Below are positions 35,465 to 47,304 of a stretch of 64,000 nucleotides of DNA, one piece after another. Source of the DNA: Arabidopsis thaliana (taxonomy: Eukaryota > Streptophyta > Magnoliopsida > Brassicales > Brassicaceae); NCBI RefSeq assembly GCF_000001735.4, contig NC_003071.7, forward strand, positions 16,715,443-16,779,442. Direction: 5' to 3'. Numbering within the stretch: position 1 is the first letter of the stretch; each line of letters starts with the position of its first letter. The notes under the pieces are model-generated. The model worked only from the letters and a program-made list of their open reading frames with translations. It was not told where the DNA came from and did no database searches. The translations under genes were made by a program, and so were the position numbers.

Positions 35465-36339
35465 ACACAAGTTTAAAGAAAAACAAAACAGAACACTTGA
35501 AGATTCATCTTGTGTTTTTGTGTTCCTCTCACTTGTTTAGGTTGGCGCTTCAGTCACCGAACCGAGTTGAGTCTCTTCACATTGTTATCGGTTTCAAACA
35601 GTGTAATAGCTTCACCAGTATAATTCCATATCATACTTCTGTATATCACCAAATGAAATGTTAGGAAGCAATGCACAAACCTAATTTTACCAACAAAAAA
35701 AAAAAGAGGAAAAGAAGACTAAATTAGGCGACTAAAACCTAATTTACTCTTGTAAATGCCCTAGCTAAGTAGTCGTGTGTTCTCCTAGCTCTGTGTGAGA
35801 TGATAAAATCATCAATTCTATGAACCTTTACATGGTATCAAGAGCAAAACAATCTTTACAAAGTTATAAACACACACAAAAAAAAACTTTTCTCTTTTCC
35901 TTTACACGATTTGGACATATATATAACAGCATGTAATCTTATTCTTAGACATAGATATAACATACAAAATTTTCAACCTGAAAAGTGTATACAAAAGAAT
36001 TACGATCTTTACTAAATTAAAAGCAACAAGACTAAAATTAAGAATTTCTCTTATTAGTAATTTCAACATATCTTTTTTTTTCTTCACAAAAAAATGATCA
36101 GTAAATGATTCAAAAATCGATTTTGATTTTAGAAAAAGAAAAAAAAAACGAAAAGGTAGGAATAAAAATTCAAAAAAGAATCAGAAAAGACAAACGATCC
36201 CGCTTCAAAGCCTCCTCATCTGTTTTTAGGAAACTCTCCTCTTTCTCCTCCAAAATCTTCTCAATCCCCAAATCTCTCAGTTCTTCGACCAAAAACATTT
36301 TTCTGGATTCGAAGAATCAAACCCTAAAAGTTATTAACA
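35465..36339. other. Spacer with a copia-type LTR remnant and PLC6 leader
   Basis: 875 bases. It contains an LTR-like element at 35659-35832 with an adjoining primer-binding site, annotated separately. From about 36090 the sequence is A-rich and then C/T-rich, probably the PLC6 leader, and includes upstream ATGs. Confidence 0.55.
35659..35845 (+). mobile_element. Copia-type LTR (174 bp) with tRNA-Met primer-binding site, internal region missing
   Basis: The candidate LTR begins TGTTAG and ends TTTACA, the TG...CA ends of LTRs. Immediately after it, at 35833-35845, is TGGTATCAAGAGC, which is the usual copia primer-binding site (complement of initiator tRNA-Met, TGGTATCAGAGC) with one extra A. 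No gag-pol coding sequence and no second LTR follow, so this is a left-end relic. No flanking target duplication was found, as expected if the right end is lost. Confidence 0.6.
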
Positions 36340-36371
36340 ATGGGGAAGGAGAAGAAAACAGAGTCGTATAA
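36105..36371 (+). other. Upstream open frame overlapping the PLC6 start
   Basis: An ATG at 36105 opens 88 codons that run past the PLC6 ATG at 36340 in another frame, ending at 36371. The peptide is very basic and Ser-rich. A five-codon open frame starts just before it near 36094. If the mRNA begins upstream of 36105, ribosomes must bypass this ATG to make PLC6. Confidence 0.4.
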
Positions 36372-38869
36372 TAACGATAGCGGTAGTTACAATTACAGAA
36401 TGTTCAAATTTTATAACCGTAAATTCAAGATCAACGAAGTCACACCCACCGACGACGTCCGTGACGCTTTTTGTCAATTCGCCGTCGGTGGCGGTGGTGG
36501 AGGAACCGATGGAGATTCAAGTGATGGTGACGGATCAACCGGTGTAATGGGTGCAGAGCAGCTTTGTTCTTTCCTCGATGATCACGGTGAGTCAACAACC
36601 GTCGCGGAGGCTCAACGGTTGATCGATGAGGTTATACGACGGAGACACCACGTCACGCGCTTCACGCGCCACGGACTTGACCTCGACGATTTCTTCAATT
36701 TCTTATTTTACGACGATCTCAATCCTCCCATTACCCCTCACGTAAAACAATCACATGTTGATTCTAAATTATCGAAATATCGAAACTTTGGTTTATTAAA
36801 ATGTGTTTTTTTTAAACAGGTGCATCAAGATATGACAGCTCCATTGTCACATTACTTTATATACACAGGACACAATTCGTATCTTACGGGGAATCAACTA
36901 AGCAGCGATTGTAGCGAAGTCCCTGTGATCAAAGCCTTGCAACGAGGCGTTCGAGTCATCGAGCTCGATCTTTGGCCTAACTCTACTGGGACAGATATCA
37001 ATGTCCTTCACGGAAGGTAATATATATAGGAAACTTGTTCTTGTTATTTCTCTTCAGTCAAAAACATTTTCAAGAAACCGCGGTTTTCTTGATTCTTCAG
37101 AACGCTTACAACGCCTGTACCGCTGATGAAATGCTTGAAATCGATAAGAGATTACGCGTTTTCTAGTTCGCCTTATCCGGTTATCATCACTTTAGAGGAT
37201 CATCTTACACCTGATCTTCAAGCCAAAGTTGCTGAGGTATAACATTTTATATATCTATATCTTGTGGTTATCAATAAGTTTGATTTTGATGTTGTTTGAG
37301 TTTTTTTTTTCTTTCTTTAGATGGCTACACAGATATTTGGGCAGATGTTGTATTACCCTGAATCAGATAGCTTACTGGAATTTCCTTCTCCTGCTTCACT
37401 GCTTCATCGGATAATCATCTCCACCAAACCGCCTAAAGAATATCTCGAATCGAGGAACCCGATTGTTAAACAAAAGGATAATAATGTATCTCCATCTTCA
37501 GAGGATGAAACACCTAGAACAGAGGAGATTCAGACCCTAGAAAGTATGTTGTTTGACCAAGATTTTGAAAGCAAGGTAAGAAAAAGGAACTTAATTCATG
37601 AAAAAGGTTCAATATACATTGTTTGTTGTTTTGTAATTTAGTTTTGAGTTTTGAGTTAGAGTGATAGTGATCAAGAGGATGAAGAGGCTAGTGAAGATCA
37701 GAAACCTGCATACAAACGGTTGATCACGATTCATGCTGGGAAACCAAAGGGAACGGTGAAAGAAGAGATGAAAGTTGTGGTTGATAAAGTGAGACGTTTG
37801 AGTTTAAGCGAGCAGGAACTTGACAGGACTTGTTCATCTAATAGTCAGGATGTTGTAAGGTAGTACTAATTTATATACCATCCTAACTCTTTATAGGCCA
37901 GGGTTTGCAACTTGATTAATCTCAATGTTTTTTTAGGTTTACGCAGCGGAATTTGCTTCGGATATACCCTAAAGGGACAAGATTTAACTCCTCAAACTAC
38001 AAACCTCTTATCGGTTGGACTCACGGAGCGCAAATGATTGCTTTCAACATGCAGGTAACAAGCTAAGTTTTATAAGGTCTATGGATACCTTGACTCTTAA
38101 GCTACCTTTTGTGATGTATAAAGTGATCTCTGTATAAGAAATGAAACATTTGGTGATTATAGGGATATGGGAAATCTCTGTGGTTGATGCACGGTATGTT
38201 TAGAGCCAATGGAGGTTGTGGATATGTCAAAAAACCTAACTTCTTGATGAAGAAAGGGTTTCACGATGAAGTCTTTGACCCTAGGAAGAAACTCCCTGTT
38301 AAAGAAACGTTAAAGGCAAGCCAACAACAATTTCCATATATATACTTATAGGATATTTTAACATTTCAAATGTCATTAGCCTTATCTTTTTGTCGCGGTT
38401 ATTACAATAGGTGAAAGTGTATATGGGAGATGGATGGCGTATGGACTTCAGTCATACTCACTTTGATGCATATTCTCCTCCTGATTTCTACACTAAGGTA
38501 ATATCAATTTTACAAATTGTGGCTCTTTAAATTCCTCAAAAACCTTATTAGAATGCGGACTTGTGAGCTTTGTAGATGTTCATAGTGGGTGTACCAGCGG
38601 ATAACGCGAAAAAGAAGACAAAAATAATCGAAGACAATTGGTATCCAATTTGGGATGAGGAATTCAGCTTCCCATTAACCGTTCCAGAGCTTGCATTGCT
38701 TAGGATCGAAGTAAGAGAGTATGATATGTCGGAGAAGGATGATTTTGGTGGACAAACATGCTTGCCTGTTGCAGAGTTAAGACCAGGGATTCGATCTGTG
38801 CCTTTGTATGACAAAAAGGGTGAGAAAATGAAATCAGTACGGCTTCTTATGCGTTTCATCTTCGAATGA
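36340..38869 (+). CDS. PLC6: Phosphoinositide-specific phospholipase C 6
   Basis: Cleaves phosphatidylinositol phosphates to diacylglycerol and a soluble inositol phosphate at the plasma membrane, Ca2+-dependent. Exons 36340-36741, 36820-37016, 37101-37236, 37321-37575, 37660-37859, 37937-38054, 38163-38315, 38411-38497 and 38576-38869 give 613 residues. Order: degenerate EF-hand region (about 1-130, with a Gly/Asp-rich insert), X domain with catalytic His152 in [10 protein letters not shown] and His198 in VLHGR, an acidic linker (about 305-345), Y domain (about 370-480, ending in [16 protein letters not shown]), then a C2 domain (about 487-613). Both catalytic His are present, so it should be active. 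The seventh intron has a GC donor. Tail to tail with the kinase gene. Confidence 0.95.
38316..38410 (+). other. PLC6: GC-AG intron in PLC6
   Basis: The exon ends TTAAAG and the intron begins GCAAGC; the acceptor is AATAG before GTGAAAGTG. Any GT donor nearby would break the reading frame or the start of the C2 domain, so the GC donor is required. GC-AG introns are a minority class in Arabidopsis, usually with a strong AG|GCAAG context as here. Confidence 0.88.
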
Positions 38870-39694
38870 TTTGGCTTAACAGAAATGTGTGTCTCTGAGA
38901 AAGAATTTGCACCATTTCAAAAAGCTTTTGAGGTATTGTATAATGTAGCTTGAAAGATCAAAATGATCTTTGCTCTGATATCTCCAGAAAGTGAATTTAC
39001 CTAACCATATTGAAGAAAATGTAATTTATAGAGTCTATATTTTTTTTCAATATGTAAAATCTATTGTAAGATGATTATCCATGCTTGCAATTTGCAAAGC
39101 TGTTACATATATTAAATTAATTCATAATTGAGATATACATGGAAAAACTAAACTATTGATGAAAAAAATAAAATGGAAAAACTAAACTATCCAACCGTTT
39201 GAAAAATGGAAAAACTAAACTATATCAAGGAAAATAAACAGTTTTTCTTCTTTCATAACTATGCATGTGGAGGATATAATTTGTAGTAACTAATGGAACT
39301 ACCAGGATATTAATTAGGATTTGCTTCGCTATTCGGTCTACAATGATCTTAAACATAGATAATTGATATTTGATAAGGGACCAAAATGATGGATCATATA
39401 TGGTCGTCACTGGTCAGAGAATGCACATTATATGGTCATAGGTCCAACGTTTAATTTGATTTAGAACAACTGGTAACTGAGAAACTATGTATGTATCAAG
39501 GTTATTATATTGCACCACACAAGCTTTTTACTTACAATGTGAAATCAATGTAAAAACCGTTCTATACACATATTAATCTCACAATTACAGCGATTAAACA
39601 ATACAAAAATCACAAGCAAGATTCCAAGAGGGAAAAAAACTGGAGAAACAAAGAATAAGACAAAACCAAACAACCAACAAAAGAAGAAGCAAAA
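38870..39694. other. Convergent spacer between PLC6 and the DYRK-type kinase
   Basis: 825 bases containing both 3' untranslated regions and a three-copy tandem repeat at 39139-39223. Otherwise A/T-rich and without visible features. Confidence 0.55.
39139..39223 (+). repeat. Three tandem copies of an 18-mer, 33-34 bp period
   Basis: ATGGAAAAACTAAACTAT occurs exactly at 39139-39156, 39173-39190 and 39206-39223. The intervening 15-16 bases differ between copies. It reads as an old tandem repeat in which only half of each unit is conserved. Confidence 0.85.
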
Positions 39695-41816
39695 TCAATT
39701 GTAAGATGAAGAAGAAGAGAGCCAAGGGTGGTTAAGTGCCTCTAGAGCTGTTGGACGTCTCAAAGGATTGATATCAAGTAGAGTCCTTACAAAATCTAAG
39801 AACAATTCATCACTAACTTGTAATTGTTCTTCCAAGCTTGATTCTTCTGTGATTATGTATTCAATCTCATTGCTCTCCTAAATAAAAAATAATGCGTCAC
39901 ATTCAAGCAATAACACTCAAGTCTTTTTGGTTATATTAAGAAAAATTACCTCGTTTAAGTGGTAGAGATCATACTCTTTGGTGAAGTATTTATGTGTCTC
40001 CTGACCTTTCTCTAGCATCTCTGTTTCTATAGGACCTAAAACTGCAACAATCCTAGCCAATATCATCGCTACTGCTTCGTTTGGAAACAGAACCTGATGC
40101 ACACATTGATACATTGTGTTACTTGTTTCTTCAGTATGTAGGATATAACATATAGACAAGACTTTTGATGGAAACTAGACAGTACCTCACCAGAGCAGAG
40201 TTCTGCTAAAATACACCCAAGAGACCACAAATCGATCTTTTCGTCATATGGAAGCCCGAGAATCACTTCAGGAGCTCTATAGGAACGAGATTGTACATAC
40301 AAGCACAAGTTATCAGAGCGGAAACAACTACTTCCAAGATCGATGATTTTTACCGCGCATCTTTTGTAACTCTTTATCAGTATATTCTCAGGTTTGAGAT
40401 CACAATGTATGATTCCTAGTCCATGAAGGAACACAAGAGCATCCAAACACTGACGTGTTATAACCTGAAGTCTGCTTAAGTTAAAGTATGGTTCTCCTCC
40501 TGATTCTTGGTTGAATTTCTGAAACTCATACAAGTTTGCTCGGAGAAGTTCACAGACGATAAACAAATGTTCCTGTTATACATATACACAAGAATTAGTA
40601 ACTTAATTAAGAGCAACAGATATGTATATCTTTCAAGATCTCTTACTTGGTGGTAGAAGTAATCATAGAGGCGCAAGATATGATGTTCATCAGCAGGATC
40701 ATGCTTATTGACATGTTTCAATAGCTTGATCTCATCTAAACTCTGATCAAAGAAATCTTTATCGTTCTTAATAATCTTGAGGCAAACATCAACCCCGTTG
40801 TGTAGATCCTGTGCCTGAACCACCTTGCTAAATGCAGCAGAACCAATGTATTCCGTAATGTAATATCTTCCTCCAATCACAGTGTTTATCACAATTGGTA
40901 GATCCTTGTTCTCTTCGAATCCCGTCCTGTCAAATATATACAACTATTTGAGATCACATATTTAAAGACTAACTAATGCAAATAATGATCATACCTGTTT
41001 TTCCAGTGAATGATTCTAAGATTAAACACTTCATATTCATCTTCAACCTCATGAACAACATCAACCTCTTCATCTGTTACATTCAACTGATCACCAGTCT
41101 TGAGATCAAGCTCATCAGTTTTATCCTCAAGACCAATGTCAAGAAGAAAGGGCTTATCTAAGTAATCGAGACTCGCTTCGGTTAGAGACCCTTGAGATGA
41201 TGATCTATCATAGACACCAAGCGAATTCTCGAATTGGTTATCTGTGATAAACTTATCCTCTGCATTTTCAGGTAAAATGAAGCAATCAGATTCTCTAAAT
41301 GCAGGAGACATAAACTCATCTTCATCTTCAGTCTCATTGTGCAAGTAAAACTCGCTCCACTCTGGATATGTCCTAGCTGTCCCAAATTGAGACTGTCCAT
41401 CAGAAGATGATGAACTATCTCCGTAAGGATTCACAAATCCTACATTTATGCAAAATCTTCCCAATCAATCAAACAATCTTGAGCTTCAATTTCTTGAAAT
41501 AAGATCAACAACCAGAAATTTCATAAGATCGAAAAAACTTACCGGAAGAAGAACAGAAGCCAGAAGTGGAAGAATCCAAGCTAACAAACTCGTCGTCGGA
41601 AGAAGAAGACTTCGAGTTCGAACCATCACCACCGGAATCAGAAGGACGAGAACTCGCTGTGATTTTGATCGGCGTAGGAATCGGGAACAGAAACTTCTCG
41701 AAATCGAAAGAAGCGAGTTTGTTTTTCTCGTTGATATCGTCTCTAAGAGCAGATTCCGCCTCCGTTAAACCATTCCGTCGAAGAAACTCAAGAACAGATT
41801 TAACATCAACCGCCAT
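39695..41816 (-). CDS. DYRKP-3: DYRK-family protein kinase (plant DYRKP type)
   Basis: Minus-strand exons 41543-41816, 40995-41439, 40647-40926, 40186-40572, 39950-40093 and 39695-39877 give 570 residues. The N-terminus begins with a LisH-like helix, VKSVLEFLRRNGLTEAESAL, then an acidic Ser-rich linker to about 240. The kinase domain (about 260-560) has a Gly-poor loop IGSAAFSKVV, the ATP Lys in CLKII (Lys290), catalytic HCDLKPENI (Asp391), DLG in place of DFG (Asp411), and the DYRK-type YVQSRSYRAPEV loop (Tyr425). Animal DYRKs have Y-x-Y here; this one has C-L-Y, keeping the second Tyr, which is the autophosphorylated one. I believe this is At2g40120; the DYRKP-3 name is from memory. Confidence 0.93.
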
Positions 41817-44075
41817 TGACCAACCACCACTGTCACGAGAGAGTTTCAGAACAAAGCACGGAGAGAGATAAGAGAAGAGGAAAGTTTCAAACTTTGAATC
41901 ACGTGATTGAGAATCGAGTCAAGAAACTAAAACCCATTGTTTGGTATTGATGATAAGCTTGTTAAAGTCACGCATGCTCTGATGATTGAATCTAAATCTG
42001 TGATCTTTCTTTCTTCTTCTTCTTCATCTGAGTCTACTTGTTCTACTCTGTGTTGGCTCTGTAGGACCAAAGTTAACTATAACGGATACGGACATGGTGC
42101 GATGTCTTGTCTTACCGGTTTTTTTGGGGAAATTTTCTCTCTGAAGGTTTCTTCAGGTTACGGGATTGATAGGTTTCAACGTTCGTTGGGTTTTTCCTTT
42201 TTCACTTCTTGACACGTGTACTAATAAGGATTTAACATGTGTAAATGATATCACTGTTTTGGGCGTTTTTTTTACTTTATTTTATAATGTGTAAATGAAC
42301 CGACGGAAGTTTTTAACATTTTTTTTTGTCATGTCTTGGGATAAATCGAATTCAAAAGTTTAATAAAGTAATGAAAAAGGAAGAATCTTTCAGATGAATT
42401 GTGATTATTCTACTTTAAAATCTCTAAATCTTCCACTGTGGTATAATTTGTTTATTTAAGTTATAAGAAAGCGAATCTATCAATGTACACCAACATCATC
42501 ATCATCATCACTTACCTAATCTAAAGAATTTTCAACGTTACAAGAAGTTGTAGTTAATTTTAGTTTTACATGAGGTAAGATACTTAAAAATAAAATTTAA
42601 ATTTTAGGAAATGAAGAAATAATATCATAACTTTATAGTTAATCTCTATTTTTTATATTTCCAGCAATTCTACAGGAAATTGTATTTTTTCACTCTTTTG
42701 CTTTTACTCTTTAATTTGTTTTTTTAAAAGTAATGTCCAATGCCTTTTTAAGCCTATTATTACTACAGAAATTGAACGTTGTAGTTGTAGAGACGAATTC
42801 AAGTAAAGCAGGATAAAGACAAAAATAAAATAAAAGTTGACAGCTGAAAGGCAAACTGAAAATCCGTGGAACGTTAGAATAATGTTTTGTTACGCGATTT
42901 TTTTTTTAGTTAAAGTGGAATCATAATTGAATAAGTCCCATTTGATCGGCCTGAGAGTGAGACTACAATAAACCTTAAATACCTAATGGTTTGGGATAGG
43001 GGAATTAATAAAAACGTAAATATATAATGTTACTCCTTGAAAAATAAGAGAGGAATAAAAAAACAGCTCGTGAAACTCTATCATATATGCAGGCAATTTT
43101 GTAACGATAGCCATTCGTTTTGGACTAATTAATCTATCTCTTAACTCTTAAGTTTTATGATTATTTCATAAGTGCTCACACTCGCACCAAACCGAGTAGC
43201 CACAATTATTATAGATTGTGTTAAATCATAATTATTTGCTTTAAGTCGACGATATAGATATAGTTCAGATATCTCCATAAATATGAAGAAGATACCAATA
43301 ATAATTTATTTTAAGTTTTGTGAGCCCAATAATAAATTTCAGTTTCTCTATTTATAGGTGCTACTTGTTTCTTATAGAAAGTTTACGTTTAAAAACTGGT
43401 TCCAAATGATACAAATTATGCTCACTGTTCAGAAGACTTTAACTACATAAGTCTAGAGCAAATCTCCGAAAATTTAAGTTTTGTAGGGATAGTGATAATA
43501 ATAAAATGGAAGCATTAAAAACAAAGGATTTGGTACAACGTCCATGTGGTGGGTGACTAATCATGGTTTTACTAGTAGCTCTATAGTGAATAATCATCAT
43601 TATTAAGTATTTTTTGCTATAAGTGATCTGAACCCCACCGACTACAATTATATTGTTTTCTCAGCAAAGCCATTACTGTGACCTCTATCAGCTTTTCCAC
43701 GTGACCACATTTTCGCCAAAGAATTTAGGGTTTTTGCTATTTACAAAGTAATCTATTCATCATAGATTCTCCAACTCCTGGCACAACATAAGTTTCTAAC
43801 TCACTTAACTAGGCTAGGCAATCAATTGCATCATTAATCGTCATGCATGTATAGCATTTTATGGAAATTAACTATTTTGTAAAATGTTATAAAACATATG
43901 TATCAAAATTCAAACGAGATGTTGTTACTTATAGTTTTAAACAATCGACATTTTGATCAAACTTTACAAGGATTTTGACCAGCTTCTCTTTAGACACACG
44001 TTATTTGAATAGGCGAACATATGAAATTGTCAATACAACTTGTTGAAAAGTATTTTGCTATTGATTTATATTATT

Positions 44076-44139
44076 GTTTAAACTTTAATTTGATCTTTGC
44101 ACCAAAAAAAAAAAAAAAAAGGTTTAAACTTTAATTTGA
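44076..44139 (+). repeat. Poly(A) micro-insert flanked by exact 18-bp direct repeats
   Basis: GTTTAAACTTTAATTTGA occurs at 44076-44093 and again exactly at 44122-44139. Between them is TCTTTGCACC followed by a run of about 17 A and G. An exact 18-bp target duplication with a poly(A) tail is what a LINE or SINE insertion leaves; here only about 28 bases of element remain. Confidence 0.65.
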
Positions 44140-45370
44140 CAAGCCCGACAAGGTGACGACTACATTGTCCATAATATGACACTAATGGGCTTATATTAAT
44201 TGATAAAAGGTTTATGAGATAAGCCCATGGTTAGGGGCCTTATTTCTCTTGTTTGTAGATTATTGATAGAACCGATGGAGAAGTATAATAACAAGGTTGG
44301 CCTGTTGGGTAAATATGATATACAGATTTACTTTCATGTGAATTCCACAGTAACCAATATAGTGTATCTAGAATTAAATTTGTTACCTCAGTCAAAACCA
44401 CTAGTCTACTAATTTATATCGAAAAGAAAAGTACATACATGTAATGTGTGTAAGTCTGACAAAAATGAACTGTTAGAGAAAAGAAAAAAACGGGAATAAG
44501 ACCACTAAATACAGTCATTTGCCTCATTTTCTTGCTAAATCCGTTTTATTTTGTCATCATCATACAAATCTTTAAGCGAAGTAGTCTTTGTCAAGTCACT
44601 ACGGGACTCCCACTCATGGAACAAACTATTTAACGTGTCATGCAGAAAATAAACCCAATATCCACGATATGATACGTTTATTTTTGTCAAAGGTTTTGCT
44701 TTTCTAAAAGTGAAATAAAGATCCCCCAAACGCCTCTCGAAACTGATCCTAGTAAGCTCTGATTTTTCAAAATCAGCGCTGTGAATTTTTCATTTATTTA
44801 TTTATTACAGAATGCATCCAAATCATGGTTACTCAATACTAGCCAAGTTGACAAAAAAAAAGAGAGAGGCCTATAATGATTCCATGTGACTATATATACG
44901 TACGCTTATATATAAACATCCACTATACGATAGTGAAATACTGAAATGGTATTTTGTGGCTATTCGCGTCATTTTTTGTAGAATCATATGTCACAATTAT
45001 CAGTATATAAGGTTAAAAGTAAGTTCATTTAATTTCAGTGCACATCTTTATGTTATTATCAATTTCTATTCAAAATCTTCATTTTTATTTCATAGTTTTT
45101 GTTTGATTCAACGATATTGTCATTCCACTATTACCAATCCAAATGGACATGATATGTATTAATTAAGATGGTAACGATGTGTACAGTTAAAATGCGAATA
45201 TTTATGCCTACATAATCAAACCGACGTTGAATTTTTGCAAATGTTCCCATTATGTGTATAGTGTTACATATCTTAGGGTCACAGTTTACCAAATATGAAA
45301 AGGCAAAGAAGAAAAAGGAGAGAGAACATAAGTGTACCAGATATGGGAAAAGTAAAAGATGCTAAGTGGA

Positions 45371-45418
45371 GCTCGTGATTTGTTCTTTAGGGCTCGTGAT
45401 TAAAGGGTCCCCGTGATT
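45371..45418 (+). repeat. Three CGTGATT units at about 20-bp spacing
   Basis: GCTCGTGATT lies at 45371-45380 and 45392-45401, and CCGTGATT at 45411-45418. Helical spacing of two turns suggests a protein-binding cluster, but no factor is assigned. Confidence 0.5.
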
Positions 45419-47264
45419 GTATATTAACAGTCTTGATTCTTCCTGTGGTGCGGTTTGGCCTTTATTATTGGTGTCTTGTCTCCGTCTCTCTCTTTTATCA
45501 AACTTAACCAAATCAAGAACAATATGCCATTACCCATCCTCTACCACCCAATTGAGTAGTATACCTCTCTACTTTATCGGTAACTAGTTATGTCTCTATG
45601 ATTCTTTCAAGTTTCAAATAATATCATTCGAGTATTTTTACCACGATTTCAACTATGTATGATCGATCATTAATTGTTTCATTCGGTTGGCACATAAAAC
45701 TATTTAGAGACAAAGTGTTCGTTTCTACTGCATTTATGTCTAAATTGATGTATTCAAAAGAAAGTTAGTGTTTCTGTGATTATCATGTATATAGCTCCAT
45801 TAATGTTTTGTTTTTTTCAACCTAGCTACTATTCCTTTTCTTACCATTCATTTGATATATGAGTATTAAGACAATAATATTTCGTCATGTTTTAGAATGC
45901 TTTTACACCTTTTTTCGACCAACCTATGAAATGTAGAATAACCTTTTATTTTGTTGTTTTGCTTCAACTTTTTATTTCTTTATGGTAACAGTAATGTCTA
46001 GCCGCCATACTTGTAATATTTATTTCTTTAGATATAACTTTCTATCAAAATATTGAAAAAGCAAAAAGAAGCTGAGGGAAGTCCCGTCGTTAATTATACT
46101 TTAGACAAGGGACAAACATATCTTGCCCTTTGATATTTGTCATAATTTTTCGAAAACATTTTTGAGTGATTAGTTCCGTAAATAGGACACTAATGACCCA
46201 CACAAATACTAATAGTTTCTTTAAATTCTATAATCTCATCAAAAATACAACTCACATATATAATGGCAACTTCATCATTTCTATAATCTAATATTAGCTC
46301 ACATTGCCTCCCACCTCCCCTAATGGATTGACCGACCCTTCAAATCTCAACTTTTCAAAATGTTATTATTTCCCCTCTCTATCGTTCTTTTTCCGTCATT
46401 TAAACAAAAAAAAAATCTTTTTGTTTTGTCTTCTTATAGGTGTTGCAATTATTTTGTCGACTGATTAATTGTGATAGTATTCCTGGTTCTCAATTCAGGG
46501 TTTGATTATCAACCATTTGCATGGGGGCTTTATTAACTCATCTGGAATTCCAAGAAAACAAAGATACTCACCACTAGTACTATAATTTTGACAAAAAAAC
46601 TCAAAAAGCATTGTAATTGCAAAGTAACTTTACATAGTTTATCATGTGCGTGTATATATATGTTTTTTTTTTTTGAAAAACATGTATTTATTCGATTTTA
46701 AATTCAGACGGTAACATGACGAACCTATCACAAACTACTAGGATATATATATGTCATGGTTTTGATCAAAAAAATATATTTATATATTTCATGGTTAAAG
46801 TGTTTCTTTTTTGTTATATACTGTAGTAAATTTTTATACGGCTTCCATAGATATATATATATATATCAAAGTCTGATCTGATAAATGCACATTTACAAGA
46901 AAAATGTGGCATACCCGGCCCTTTAATGTTTGATGTAATAAGAAAAGATGGATAAAACATTAAAGGTCACCAATGCGACACCCAGTGAAAAACGACTTAT
47001 TTGAAGATGGAATACAAAAGGAATTGTTGAATTAAACTCCATTGGCAAAATGGGTCCATCTGTTCATACTCTTTTTCTTTATTTTATTTTGTCCACTTAA
47101 CTTTCATATTCATCAAATTTTCACCATTCATCATTTTTTATTCGATCAGCCATGCTAGCCTTCCATCGTTGGTTCAACATGGATGGATCTCAACGAAAAG
47201 CGTTTGGACCTAAACATTTGGACTCCAAATCAGATTCGACGGCATAAGCGGACTGATGATAGTC

Positions 47265-47304
47265 AACTCTAACTCTTGAAATGATCCAAAAAAAAACTCT
47301 AACT
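47265..47304 (+). repeat. Poly(A) micro-insert flanked by 10-bp direct repeats
   Basis: AACTCTAACT occurs at 47265-47274 and 47295-47304. The insert between reads CTTGAAATGATCC and then A-run. Same architecture as the inserts at 10684 and 44076, with a shorter duplication, so weaker. Confidence 0.4.

Noticed and set aside
41937..42212. 91-codon plus-strand frame next to the kinase gene
   Set aside because: Ser-rich run from TCT repeats, no recognisable domain or splice partners; more likely kinase promoter sequence.
46740..46800. Possible fifth micro-insert (TCATGGTT repeats)
   Set aside because: The repeat is only 8 bp in an AT-rich tract and the insert is not a clean A-run; chance is likely.
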